Source: Purshia tridentata (Eukaryota > Streptophyta > Magnoliopsida > Rosales > Rosaceae). Taken from it: 64,000 bases of DNA. The stretch is from the NCBI GenBank assembly GCA_003254885.1, contig QANT01006344.1, positions 1 through 64,000 of the forward strand, written 5' to 3'. Under the pieces are notes generated by a model. It had not been told where the DNA came from and did not search any database. It was given only the letters and a program-made list of their open reading frames with translations. Of this stretch, positions 25,063-37,445 are shown piece after piece; position 1 is the first letter of the stretch, and each line of letters opens with the position of its first letter. The position numbers were made by a program, and so were the translations under genes.

Positions 25063-25848
25063 TGGGAAGCACTTTCTTATACTTGGATTAGCATTCTAGC
25101 TCTAAAGAAGCACATTTCGTGGTTAGAAGGCACGAAAACATCATTTCGTTGCGTACTCAATCCAATTTCGTGCAATTTGCACGAAAACGTGCCCGGTCGG
25201 CAATAAAGATGTGGGGAAGCACTTTCTCACTCTTGAATTAGCGTTGTAGCCCTCAAGAAGCACATGTTTTTGTTAAAAACGCACGAAAACCTTATTTTGT
25301 TGCCTCCTCTACCCAATTTTGTTTTAAATGCACCAAAACGTCCCCAGTTGGCAAAAAAGACGTGAGGAAGCACTTTCTCTTATTTGGATTAGTATTCTAG
25401 CCCTCATGAACCAGTTTAGGTGTTAAGAATGCGTGGAACGTAATTTCGGTGCACACTGCGCAAAACTTGGTTAAAGTTGCACCAAAACGTGCGCGGTTGG
25501 CAGAAGCACGTTCTCATGCTTGGATTCACGTTCTTGCCCTGAATAAGCACATTTCGTGTTAAGAAGACGCTAAAACCTCATTTCAGTGCATACTCAGTCT
25601 ACTTTCGTCCAAATTGCACCAAAATGTACCCGATTCGCAAGAAAGAAGTGAGGAAGCACTCTGTAATGTCTCGATTAGCGTGCTAACCCAAAAGAACCAC
25701 TTTGGGTGTTAGGAGCGAACGAGAACGTCATTTCCGTGCACACACCGTACAGTTTGGTTAAAGTTGCAGCAAAACGTGATCGGTTCGCAAGAAAGACATG
25801 GGGAAGCACTTTTTTTTTTTGTACATAAAAGGCCAAAGAAAGAAAAAG

Positions 25849-25966
25849 GGGTGCAACACGAGGACTTCTTAGGAGGTCACCCATCCCAGTACTACTCTTG
25901 CCCAAGCACACTTAACTGCGGAGTTCTGATGGGATCTGGTGCATTAGTGCTGGTATGATCGCACCC
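25849..25966 (-). rRNA. 5S rRNA copy 7 (full length)
   Basis: A 118-bp 5S sequence with about six substitutions. It ends the shortened 904-bp unit. The CACTA insertion begins 96 bases beyond it, in monomer A. Confidence 0.88.
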
Positions 25967-27288
25967 TCGGAGGCACTTTCCCATGCTTGGATTAGCATTC
26001 TTGCTCTAAAGAAGCATATTTCGTGGTTAGAAGGCACGAAAACATTATTTCGTTGCGTACTCACTACTAGAAAAATGTTAATAGACATCAGAACTTTGTT
26101 ATCAGTTTTTAACAAAACTAATATCGTAGAAATTTAGATATCAGTTTATTTTTTGAGTGATATCTAAATAATATTACATATCAGGCGTTTTTTAAAATGA
26201 TATCTTAATTTTTCTCTTTTGGTTCACTTTGTTTAAAAACTGATATCTAAACCCCTAACTGATATCTTTATTTTACCCCAAACAAAAAAGGGACGCAAAA
26301 TTTCCCCCCAACTTAAATTTTTGGACTATTTCTGCCAAGACAAACGAACCCCTCCCTTCTTCAGACACACGTTCACTTATTGAGACACACTCACGCCTAG
26401 ACCCATTCACCCATACTTAGCCTCCTCTCTCATTCTCATTCTCACTTAGATTTTGCCATTACCGATCTCATTGAGACACACTCACAGATCTCACTGAGAC
26501 ACACTCACATCGGTGGTTGAGCGTGAGCTCTTGGCTGCGGTTCCTCCTTCTCGATCTCTCGTTGTCTCGTGCGTCAATGGTTATGCTCTTGGGCCTTCTC
26601 GATCTCTCGTTCTCCCTCTTGTTGGTTAGTCCTCGTTGTCCTCTTCTCACTACCTCATCCTCATGGGTTCAATGAAGTTAGGTTTTGCTGTTCTTGAGGT
26701 TTTTATTCAAATTAGGGATTTTAAAGGTTTTTTGGTTTCTTGAAATTATGGTTTTGTATGAATCTAATGGTTTGATTTTGTGCATTTGTTAAATCAAATT
26801 GGCAGTGAGATGAAGCATTGGTTGACTAATTTGAAGGCTTTGCTTCAAGTATGTAGTTCTCTCTCTTGCTCGCCCGCTCTCTATCTGTCTCTCTTTCTCA
26901 CTCTCTCTCTTTTTGTCTCTTGCATTTTACCAACTTTGATTTTGGGTTGTCTACTGGTTATGTATTTTGCTGTCTATTGGACTTGAGTAATTTTACTTTA
27001 TTTTTTGATAATTAGTTAAGGTTTATTACTTCCTGGTCAGGTGAGAACTTGAGTAATATAATTTCCTATATGAGTTTAAGCCATTCTAGAGTTTCTCTTA
27101 GGTTCCTAAATCCTAGAACTCATCTATTTACGTATTCCTATGTTTTGCTGCCCAATTTTAATTGGGAACTTCCCTATTTCTAAGTTTTTATGCAGGCTGC
27201 TTTGAGAATCCTCTGATTTTGTATTGATATCATATTAAATAAAATCTGTTTTTCATAATAGAAAAACCAAAGAAATAAAAACACTTCA

Positions 27289-27512
27289 TCTCTATGTATA
27301 AATGGGGAATTTCTATTTCTTCCTCACAATCATCGACAGGTATGAATCATCCTAGCTTATTGCTAATAGTGCTCATTCCTGGTGCTTGTTGTGTTTTTAA
27401 TCTCTATGTATAAATGGGGAATTTCTATTTCTTCATCACAATCATCGACATGTATGAATCATCCCAGCTTATTGCTAATAGTACTCATTCCTGGTGCTTG
27501 TTGTGTTTTTGT
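27289..27512. repeat. 112-bp tandem duplication inside the CACTA element
   Basis: The segment beginning tctctatgtataaatgggg occurs at 27,289 and again at 27,401, with only a few differences between the copies. Confidence 0.9.
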
Positions 27513-28053
27513 CTTATATTTTTTGCTTAGATGGATGAAGTGATGACCTTGCAGAGTTACTTTATCTCTTTTTTCTGTTTAATTTCAATAGGGAATAAGT
27601 CATTGTTAATGAACTAGTTACTTTTTTGTTTAGATGATGTAGTTATTGTTATTTATTCAACATAAACATGAACAATTAAGCGTCTAGAAAATACCTTCCT
27701 TAGTAGTGGCTCTGTCCACTTTCTCTGTCAACTTAGTTTTCTCTTTCAAATTATTTTCTTAGTTACTTGATCTGTATACTATTTATGCACTTTATTCTAT
27801 TCATGTTTCATGATAAAACTTGGTAGCAACTGAAGTTTACATTGAAAGGGTGGTAAATAGAGTAATTTGGGATAAGATTTAAAGGCCAGCTTCATGTATC
27901 AAGGAATAATTCAGGGGTAACTAATTTTGTACTTTGAAATGACATATCTGAGTTTTGCTTTGTAAATTTCTGATTTTTGATTTTGTTTTTTGCCATTTTA
28001 AATATGAGCCTTTTTTCATTTCAGTTTCTGTTAAATATATTTTGCTGCTTTTC

Positions 28054-28190
28054 CAAGACTTATATCTTATCTAAATTAATACCTATTGTATATTTCAGAA
28101 AACTTTAAAATATATACATAAAAGACTTATATCTTACCTAAATTAATACCTACTGTACATTTCAGAAAACTTTAAAATATATACATAAAC
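28054..28190. repeat. About 69-bp tandem duplication inside the CACTA element
   Basis: Two adjacent copies of a segment containing agacttatatctta, ctaaattaatacct and aaaactttaaaatatataca, with a few differences. Confidence 0.85.
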
Positions 28191-28291
28191 ATAAATGCAT
28201 ACTGAGTGGAGAAGCATAATATTATTTATTTATTGTTTCAAGCGACCATGTCATTTACTATTACTTATCTATAGATTATGGCAGAAGCAAT

Positions 28292-28409
28292 GATTTGGTG
28301 AAAGGGTTGGCCCAGTATTGCATTGTGACTGGTAGAAACTTTATTTTCAATTTGGTGAAAGGATTGGCCCTGTATTGCATTGTGATTGGTAGAAACTTTA
28401 TTTTCAATT
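28292..28409. repeat. About 58-bp tandem duplication inside the CACTA element
   Basis: Two adjacent copies of a segment starting tttggtgaaagg and ending gaaactttattttcaa, differing at about three positions. Confidence 0.85.
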
Positions 28410-30883
28410 TTCAATCAGGTACCTCTTCTACTATTAATTTCTTTATTTTTATTTTTTTCAATTTTTTTTCTTGTTTAGCTCAATGAATTTTGCTAAAGAA
28501 GAGTTTCTCCATAGGCATTCAAGTTTGTCTATTTAGTTCTTTATGCAGATCTATGGCATTGTTTATTTACTCTTTCATTTGAGTATCAAGTTGAAAATCT
28601 TAATGATGATTATGAAATTTTAATGTCTAATATCACAGGATTCTAATTCTCTTAAAATGGGGCATTAACCACATTACTGATAATTGTGATCCCAAAGCAA
28701 AACAGAGAATGTTCACAGCAAATTAACATTTACAAAATACTAAGTAGAAAACTAACTTATAGCAGTGACTGACATATGACAATGTTAGGTGTACATTAAT
28801 CAAGTTGGTATAAAACTAACTTAATAAAAGGATGATTATAATGTGCATGGTTCTGCTACGACTACTACCACTTACCTTCATACTTGTTGATGAGCAAGTT
28901 GACAAGACCAAATTGGCATTTTGCCAACAGAATAAAAATGACGTTTCAATCTTGCATTAATACTGGTCTTTTTCTTTCTCTTAGTTGGAAACTACTAACA
29001 TTAGAGTAAAACTATCATGCTTCAACATCAAATTTAGAATCATTTGATTAGTTTTTCGACCTAGTCTCTTATTTTAAGAGTGTTTGTTTGGCTTAGAATT
29101 CCCTCTAGCCATTAATATAAGATGGACAAAACGAAAGGCCAATGCCTCTTTCTAAATTCTTGCGATCATAGTTAGGATAAACCTTCCCATGCCATGTGAG
29201 ACTTCTATGATTGTCGAACTCATGGTTAGTCCATTATTCTAACCAAATTCTTGGAAAAAGTCACTTCCATGTAATTTCATTTTCTGCACTGATCAATAAA
29301 ATGGTGTCCCAGGTGAATGATAATCAGGTGTCCCTGACTGTATTGACTCCACCATGACTCCAAGTTTCAAGTTTTACTTTCCATAATTATTGCATTTGTT
29401 TTTCCTTTATGGCATTAAAAGTTCCCTTTGTTCAATTTGCATTTCATTGGGCTCAAAAGTATATATCTTTTCTCTGACATGTATATAGGTAGTTAAATTG
29501 TTAAAGCTGGTTACTGCTTTCATGTTATCCCATAACTCTAGCAAATTGCTAATTCTGTTCTCAACTTTTCAGTTGCTATTATATGTTGTCAGTTTAAGAA
29601 AAATGCCTTAAAGGGTCGTAAACATACCCAGAGGCTTAACAAGAGGGAAAAATCATCCAAATAAAGGGAATTTTGTTTTATTATTCTATGCAAATTATGA
29701 AGTGAAACTGGTATCTCAAATTCTTGAGCCAACTTGCTCTTTGAAATAAGGTTTTAAGTACGGTATGAATAAGGCTTTTCACCTCTGCTAATTTATTTGT
29801 GTGTCTTCAAATGATTAAGTTATTTATTCATGCTATACACTAATATTAATTAATGGTAATGAGATTGAATATTTGCTACTTTTAATAGATTCAATTTCTA
29901 TCATTTGTGTCCATTGCCCACACCTGTCAATGTTACCATCATAAATTTGTGGCTTGCCTTTTTTGTCTATGCAAACCTTTTTGTATGTTGTATTGCTTAA
30001 TTGGCTACTGCCTTGCCATTTATGACTTTTCAGTGCATCTTTTTCATAGAAAAATCTAAAAGAATAGGATGGTTTTTCTACTGTGCAGAGTACATTAAAA
30101 TTAATTATAGCTGATTGTAGCCATGTATATATTCTTATGAAGTTAGTGGATCAGGCTATGAAATTGTTATTCAGCAAAATTTTATAAGTAAGAAATATTT
30201 AATTTTGCCTATATTAAAGCTTTGGCTAAACTTAGAAATGATTGGACTTTCTTTTTGGCCGTTTGGAGGCACTTCGATATTAGATATATTCTTTTTGACG
30301 TACATTTTGGAGAAACTTGGCTATTGGATGCTTTATATTTTGAGGAGATCGAGTTAACAGGTTACTCTCATATCATGAAGGCTTGTTTTTGTTACTATAG
30401 GACCTACATATTAGTGCTTTTTAAAGGCCAATTTAAAACCTTGGAACTTATTAAACTATTATGCTTATGGAGCCTTAAACTTGGTGTTTGGAGTAACTTA
30501 TACTTTGAAACTATTGTACCTTTTATTTGATCAGTTGAAACTATTGTATTTTAGGACCAATTTAATGATTTGTTTTAGTTCCAATTGTTTATTTTAATTT
30601 ACGTACTTTATAGCACATAATTTTCATGTTGCTATTCTTTCATCTTGGAGCAAATATCATTGTTAAATAATTTTGGACACATTAGGTTACAATAGGCAGG
30701 TACTACCTTATAAGATGGTGTTGGATTAATTTGTTGGAAAATTGGAGAGGTGCTGATTGAATTCTATAAATTTATAACTGATTTTGGTTTGCTGAAATTG
30801 GATGACATGCATGAGTTCTACATATATGCTTGTCCTTGGATTGTGTTGTAGGCTTTTCATTCACATTTAAGTTACATAGATGC

Positions 30884-30901
30884 ATATATATATATATATA
30901 T
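30884..30901. repeat. AT microsatellite
   Basis: A short run of AT dinucleotides, followed by a further interrupted AT stretch, within the 6.2-kb CACTA element. Confidence 0.9.
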
Positions 30902-31543
30902 AGATATATATGCTGCCAGCTTGGATGACAGGACCAGATCCAAAAAGGAAAAGTAGGGACGGGTCGTAACATTGGATCTATGTTTGGAAAAGAATATATT
31001 TTTTTTATGCACTTCTCCTTAATGTTTGCAGTGGATTAGCGCAAAAAACAAGCTGAGTAGTTATTCGGAAGAACAAATTGATGAAGTTCGAGTTGAATGT
31101 GAAGAATTTGTTACCCTCGACTATGTAGATTGACTTGCAGCTTGGTATAAAAGTAGGTGTTGTTTTAACTATTTTGTAAAGGGAGTAGATAGGGTGAATT
31201 TAGCACATAGGTGGATTGCCATGCCAAGTTATTTTGTACATGTTGGCAGGTTCAGCACAGGAATTATGCTTATTTTGGATGGTGAATACAAGGGGTTGAC
31301 AAGATAAAATTTAGAGTGCTAGCTTATGGTTTTGCATGGAAAGGGTTTCTCTACTTTTAGAGGGATTTGTATTTCATTTTTGTGAACATGAATACTTTTG
31401 TATATGAATGTTGGAATGTTATGAGAATGGAAGCATTTTAGTTGCACGCTTACAATTTTCAGAACTTGCCTTTGTAGTTTATTTTATATCAAGTTTCATG
31501 AAAAGGATCTATGATATCATTTATATATTTCACATCAGTATTT

Positions 31544-31674
31544 TAAATTTCGAAGACATAATAGAAATTAGCTATACATAAAACTGAAATGTTATTGGTA
31601 TTACATTAAATTTCGAAGACATAATAGATATCAGCTATACATAAAACTGAAATGTTATTGGTATTACATATCAG
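31544..31674. repeat. About 65-bp tandem duplication near the right end of the CACTA element
   Basis: Two copies of a segment containing aaatttcgaagacataatag, agctatacataaaactg and aaatgttattggtattaca lie head to tail. The second continues directly into the subterminal atatcagtt repeats. Confidence 0.85.
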
Positions 31675-33389
31675 TTTTTTCACAACAACTGATAACAAAT
31701 ACAGTTTACATATTACTTATTTCATAAACTGATATGTAAATTTATTATATTAGATGTTAAAGTAAGTACATTATTGGAATTAGATATCTCAATATTCTCC
31801 AAAACTGATATGTAAATACACATTTATACCAGTTTAAAATCAAAATATGATATGGTAAATAACTTAAATATCAGTTGCAGAGTTAAATTTGATGTAAAAA
31901 CACTACTAAAATAGTTTGGGTAGGGGTTATAACATCTAAAAACTGTGAAAAACTGATGTTTAAATATCTCTCTTATATCAGTTATGAAAAATAAATGGAT
32001 GTCTAAACTATCTTAGATATCTTATTATGTTTTTAAGATATCAGTCAATTTTAAAACTGATATCTATTGGTTATCATTGATATCAGATTCTCAATAAATA
32101 AGATAACTAATACTATTATACACATTAGTTAATAACTGATATCTAAAAAAGGTACATTAGATATCAGGACGCGCCTTATCAGTCGATAACACCAATAGAT
32201 ATCAGTAATTGACTGATATGTATTAACGTTTTTCTAGTAGTGACTCAATCCTATTTCGTGCAATTTGCACGAAAACTTGCCCGGTTGGCAAGAAAGATGT
32301 GGGGAAGCACTTTCTCACTCTTGGATAGCGTTCTAGCCCTCAAGAAGCACATGCTTTTGTTAAGAACGCACGAAAACCTCATTTCGGTGCCTGCTCAACC
32401 GAATTTTGTTTCAATTGCACCAAAACGTCCCCGGTTGGCAATAAGGACTTGAGGAAGCACATTCTCTTGTTTGGAATAGCGTTCTAGCCCTAACGAACCA
32501 GTTTAGGTGTTAAGAATGTGTGGAACGTTATTTCGGTACGCACTGTGCACAACTTGGTTAAGTTGCACCAAAACGGTCGCGGTTGGCAAGAAGCACGTTC
32601 TCATGCTTGGATTAACGTTCTTGCCCTAAATAAGCACATTTCGTGTTAAGAAGGAGCTAAAATCTCATTTCAGCGCATACTTAGTCTACTTTCGTCTAAA
32701 TTGCATCAAAACGTGCCCGTTTGGCAAGAAGGACATGAGCACGCACGTTCTCATGTCTCGATTAGCGTGCCAGCTCTAAAGATCGACTTTAGGTGTTAAG
32801 AATGCGCGAAAACATCATTTCGGTGCGTACTCAGTCCGAATTCGTCCAAATTGCACCAAAACTTGCTTGATGGGCAAGAAAGACATAAGGAAGATCTTTC
32901 TCATGTCTCGATATTAGCGTGCTAACCCTAAGGATCCACCTGAGGCACTAAGGATGCACGAAAACGTCATTTTGGTGCAAACTGAGTCCAAGTCGATTAA
33001 AGTTGCACCAAAATGTTCCCCGGTTGGAATAAAGACATGGGGAAGCACTCTCTCATGTCTCGATAAGAGTTCAAGCCCCAAAGAACAACTTTAGGTGCTA
33101 AGAATGCACGAATACGTCATTTTGGTGCGCACTCAGTCTAACTTGCTCCAAATTGCACCAAAATGTGGCTGATTCGCAAGAAAGAGGTGAGGAAGCACTC
33201 GGTAATGTCTCGATTAGCGTGCTAGCCCAAAAGAACCACTTTGGGTGAAAAGAGCGAACGAAAACGTCATTTTCGTGCACACACCGTACAGTTTGGTTAA
33301 AGTTGCACCAAAACGTTATCGGTTGGCAAGAAAGACATGGGGAAGCACTTTCTTTTTTTTGGTAAATAAAAGGCCAAAGAAAGAAAAAG

Positions 33390-33506
33390 GGGTGCAAAAC
33401 GAGGACTTCCCAGGAGGCACCCATCCCAGTACTACTCTCGCCCAAGCACGCTTAACTACGAAGTTCTGATGGGATCTAGTGCATTAGTGCTGGTACGATC
33501 GCACCC
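33390..33506 (-). rRNA. 5S rRNA copy 8 (full length, one base short)
   Basis: A 117-bp 5S sequence. One base is missing in the C-box region (caggaggcaccc on the plus strand), and there are about seven substitutions. This internal promoter element is thus damaged, so it is probably a pseudogene. Confidence 0.87.
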
Positions 33507-34746
33507 TGGGAAGCACTTTCCCATGCTTGAATTAGCATTCTAGCTCTGAAGAAGCACATTTCGTGTTTAGAAGGCACGAAAACATCATTTCTTTGCGTAC
33601 TCAATCCAATTTCGTGCAATTTGCACGAAAACGTGCCCGGTTGGAAAGAAAGACGTGGGGAAGCACTTTCTCACTCTTGAATTAGCGTTGTAGCCCTCAA
33701 GAAGCACATGCTTTTGTTAAGAACGCACGAAAACCTCATTTTGGTGCCTCCTCAACCCAATTCTGTTTTAATTGCACCAAAACGTCCCCAGTTGGCAAAA
33801 AAGACGTGAGGAATCACTTTCTCTTGTTTGGATTAGCGTTCTAGCCCTCACGAACCAGTTTAGGTCTTAAAAATGCGTGGAACGTCATTTCGGTGCACAC
33901 TGTGCACAATTTGGTTAAAGTTGCACCAAAACGTGCGCGGTTGGCAAGAAGCACGTTCTCATGCTTGGATTAACGTTCTTGCCCTGAATAAGCACATTTC
34001 GTGTTCAGAAGGAGCTAAAACCTCATTTGAGCGCATACTTAGTCTACTTTTGTGTAAATTGCATCAAAACGTGCCCGGTTGGCAAGAAGGACATGACGAC
34101 GCACGTTCCCATGTCTTGATTAGCGTGCCAGCCCTAAAGATCCACTTTGGGTGTTAAGAATGCGCGAAAACATAATTTCGGCGTGTACTCAGTCCGAATT
34201 CGTCCAAATTGCACCAAAACTTCCTTGGTGGGCAAGAAAGACATAAGTAAGCACTTTCTCAAGTCTCGATATTAGCATGCTAACCCTAAGGATCCACCTG
34301 AGGCCTTAAGGATGCACGAAAACGTCATTTCGGAGCAAACTGAGTCCAAGTCGATTAAAGTTGCACCAAAACGTTCCCCGGTTGTAACAAAGGCATGGGA
34401 AAGCACTCTCTCATGTCTCGATAAGAGTTCAAGCCCCAAAGAACAACTTTAGGTGCTAAGAACGCACGAATATGTCATTTCGGTGCGCACTCAGTCTAAC
34501 TTGGTCCAAATTGCACCAAAATGTGCCCGATTCGCAAGAAAGAGGTGAGGAAGCACTCTGTAATGTCTCGATTAGTGTGCTAGCCCAAAAGAACCACTTT
34601 GGGTGTTAGGAGCGAACGAAAACGTCATTTCCTTGCACACACCGTACAGTTTGGTTAAAATTGCACCAAAACGTTATCGGTTGGCAAGAAAGACATGGGG
34701 AAGAACTCTTTTTTTTTGGTAAATAAAAGTCCAAAGAAAGAAAAGG

Positions 34747-34864
34747 GGGTGCAACACGAGTACTTCCCAGGAGGTCACCCATCCTAGTACTACTCTCGTC
34801 CAAGCACACTTAACTGCGGAGTTCTGATGGGATCCGGTGCAATAGTGCTGGTATGATCGCACCC
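34747..34864 (-). rRNA. 5S rRNA copy 9 (full length)
   Basis: A 118-bp 5S sequence with about four substitutions. The variants cgtccaagcacactt and gcaatagtgc are shared with the copies at 36,106 and 39,973. The first changes the A-box region of the internal promoter and looks like C-to-T decay. Confidence 0.9.
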
Positions 34865-36105
34865 TGGGGAAGCATTTTCCCATGCTTGGATTACCATTGT
34901 AGCCCTCTAGAAGCACATTTCGTGTTTAGAAGGCACGAAAACATCATCTTATTGCGCACTCAATCCAATTTCGTGCAATTTGCACGAAAACATGCCCGGT
35001 TCGCAAGAAAGATGTGGGGAAGCACTTTCTCACTCTTGGATTAGCGTTCTAGCCCTCAAGAAGCACATGCTTTTGTTAAGAACGCACGAAAACCTCATCT
35101 CGGTGCCTCCTCAACCCAATTTTGATTCAATTGCACCAAAACATCCCCGGTTGGCAATAATAACATGAGGAAGCACTTTCTCTTGTTTGGATTAGCGTTC
35201 TATCACTAATGAACCAGTTTAGGTGTTAAGAATGCGCGAAACGTTATTTCGGTGCACACTGTGCACAAATTGGTTAAAGTTGCACCAAAATATGCGCGGT
35301 TGGCAAGAACCACGTTCTCATGCTTGGATTAACGTTCTAGCCTTGAAGAAGCACATTTCGTGTTAAGAAGGAGCTAAAACCTCATTTCAGCGCATACTCA
35401 GTCTACTTTCGTCTAAATTGCATCAAAACGTGCCCGGTTGGCAAGAAGGACATGAGGATGCACGTTCTCATGTCTCGATTAGCGTACCAACCCTAAAGAT
35501 CCACTTTGGGTGTTAAGAATGTGCGAAAACATCATTTCGGTGCGTACTCAGTCCGAATTTGTCCAAATTGCACCCAAACTTCCTTGATGGGCAAGAAAGA
35601 CAGAAGGAAGCTCTTTGTCATGTCTCGATATTAGCGTGCTAACCCTAAGGATCCACCTGAGGCCTTAAGAATGCATGAAAACGTCATTTCGGTGCAAACT
35701 GAGTCCAAGTCGATTAAGGTTGCAGCAAAACGTTCGCCGGTTGGAAGAAAGACATGGGGAAGCACTCTCTCATGTCTCGATAAGCGTTCAAGCCCCAAAG
35801 AACAACTTTAGGTGCTAAGAACGCACGAATACATCATTTCGGTGCGCACTCAGCCTAACTTGGTCCAAATTGCACCAAAATGTGCCCGATTCGCAAGAAA
35901 GAGGTAAGGAAGCAGTCTGTAATGTCTCGATTAGCGTGCTAGCCCAAAAGAACCACTTTGAGTGTTAGGAGCGAACGAAAACGTCAGTTCCTTGCACACA
36001 CCGTACAGTTTGGTTAAAGTTGCACCAAAACGTTATCAGTTGGCAAGAAAGACATGGGGAAGCACTTTTTTTTTTTGGTAAATAAAAGTCTAAAGAAAGA
36101 AAAGG

Positions 36106-36223
36106 GGGTGCAACACGAGTACTTCCCAAGAGGTCACCCATCCTAGTACTACTCTCGTCCAAGCACACTTAACTGCGGAGTTCTGATGGGATCCGGTGCA
36201 ATAGTGCTGGTATGATCGCACCC
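36106..36223 (-). rRNA. 5S rRNA copy 10 (full length)
   Basis: A 118-bp 5S sequence nearly identical to the one at 34,747, differing by about one base. The two neighbouring units are also very alike, which points to a recent duplication of the whole unit. Confidence 0.9.
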
Positions 36224-37327
36224 TGGGGAAGCATTTTCCCATGCTTGGATTACCATTGTAGCCCTCTAGAAGCACATTTCGTGTTTAGAAGGCACGAAAA
36301 CATCATCTCGGTGCGTACTCAATCCAATTTTGTACAATTTTCACCAAAACGTGCCCGGTTGGCAAGAAAGAGGTGGGGAAGCACTCTCTCACTCTTGGAT
36401 TAGCGTTCATGCCCTCAAGAAGCACATGCTTTTGTTAAGAACGCACGAAAACGTCATTTCGGTGCCTCCTCAACCCAATTTGGTTTCAACTGCACCAAAA
36501 CGTCCTGGGTTGGCAAGAAGGACATAAGGAAGCACTTTCTCTTGTTTGGATTAGCGTTATAGCCGCAACGAACTAGTTTAGTTGTTAAGAATGCATGGAA
36601 CGTCATTTCGGTGCACACTGTGCACTACTTGGTTAATGCTGCACCAAAACGTGCGCGGTTGGCAAGAAGGACACGAGGACGCACGTTCTCATGTCTTGAT
36701 TAGTGTGCCAGCCCTAAAGAACCACTTTAGGTGTTAAGAATGCGCGAAAACATCATTTCGGTGCGTACTCAGTCCAAATTCGTCCAAATTGCACCAAAAC
36801 TTCCTTGGTGGGCAAGAAAGACATAAGGAAGCACTTTCTCATGTCTCGATATTAGCGTGCTAACCCTAAAGGTCCATCTGAGGCCTTAAGGATGCACGAA
36901 AACGTCATTTTGGTGCACACTGAGTCCAAGTCGATTAAAGTTGCAACAAAACGTTCCCCGGTTGGAAGAAAGACATGGGGAAGCACTCTGTAATGTCTCG
37001 ATAAGCGTTCAAGCCCCAAAGAACAACTTTAGGTTCTAAGAACGCACGAATACGTCATTCCGGTGCGCGATCAGTCTAACTTGGTCCAAATTGCACAAAA
37101 ATGTGCCCGATTCGCAAGAAAGAGGTGAGGAAGCACTCTCTAATGTCTCGATTAGCGTGCTAGCCCGAAAGAACCACTTTGGGTGTTAGGAGCGAACGAC
37201 AACGTCATTTCTGTGCACACACTATACAGTTTGGTTAAAGTTGCACCAAAACGTTATTGGTTGCCAAGAAAGACATGGGGAAGCACTTTCTTTTTTTTGG
37301 TAAATAAAAGGCGAAAGAAAGAAAAAG

Positions 37328-37445
37328 GGGTGCAACACACGGACTTCCCAGGAGGTCACCCATCCTAGTACTACTCTCGCCCAAGCACGCTTAATTGCGG
37401 ACTTCTGATGGGATCCGATGCATTAGTACTGGTATGATCGCACCT
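37328..37445 (-). rRNA. 5S rRNA copy 11 (full length, divergent)
   Basis: A 118-bp 5S sequence with about seven substitutions. The variants cacacggactt and gcaccttgggg are shared with the copy at 41,333. Confidence 0.88.

Larger units (their letters stand above)
15926..26061. repeat. Satellite array block 1: eight-monomer higher-order repeat with 5S cassettes
   Basis: This block is made of diverged monomers of about 140-154 bp. Each runs from a border such as gaggaagcactttctca, through ggattagcgt and a cgaaaacgtcatttcggtgc core, to ttgcaccaaaacgt and ggttggcaagaa. Eight types can be told apart by private words; for example, B has catgcttttgtta, D has aaggagctaaaacctc, F has ggatccacctgagg and H has ccgtacagtttggtt. 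Full units with one 5S cassette repeat every 1,356-1,361 bp. Exceptions are the 17,111-19,511 interval (2,400 bp), where a 5S-less H/A hybrid monomer occurs near 18,350, and the last unit (904 bp), which lacks about three monomers. Confidence 0.95.
26062..32242. mobile_element. Non-autonomous CACTA (En/Spm-type) transposon, 6.2 kb, gene-like interior
   Basis: The ends are perfect CACTA termini (cactactagaaaaa and ttttt-ctagtagtg); the inverted match extends to 22 bp with one mismatch. The target duplication is act (26,059-26,061 and 32,243-32,245). Removing the element and one act restores gcgtactcaatcc, the normal text of monomer A. Both subterminal zones (about 26,090-26,280 and 31,520-32,230) are packed with gatatcagtt-type repeats. 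I see no transposase. The interior is gene-like: a CT-rich leader near 26,350-26,500, and apparent exons with splice-like borders near 26,804-26,850 and 31,031-31,133. The last reads QWISAKNKLSSYSEEQIDE and onward to a stop. I do not recognise the source gene. Confidence 0.93.
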
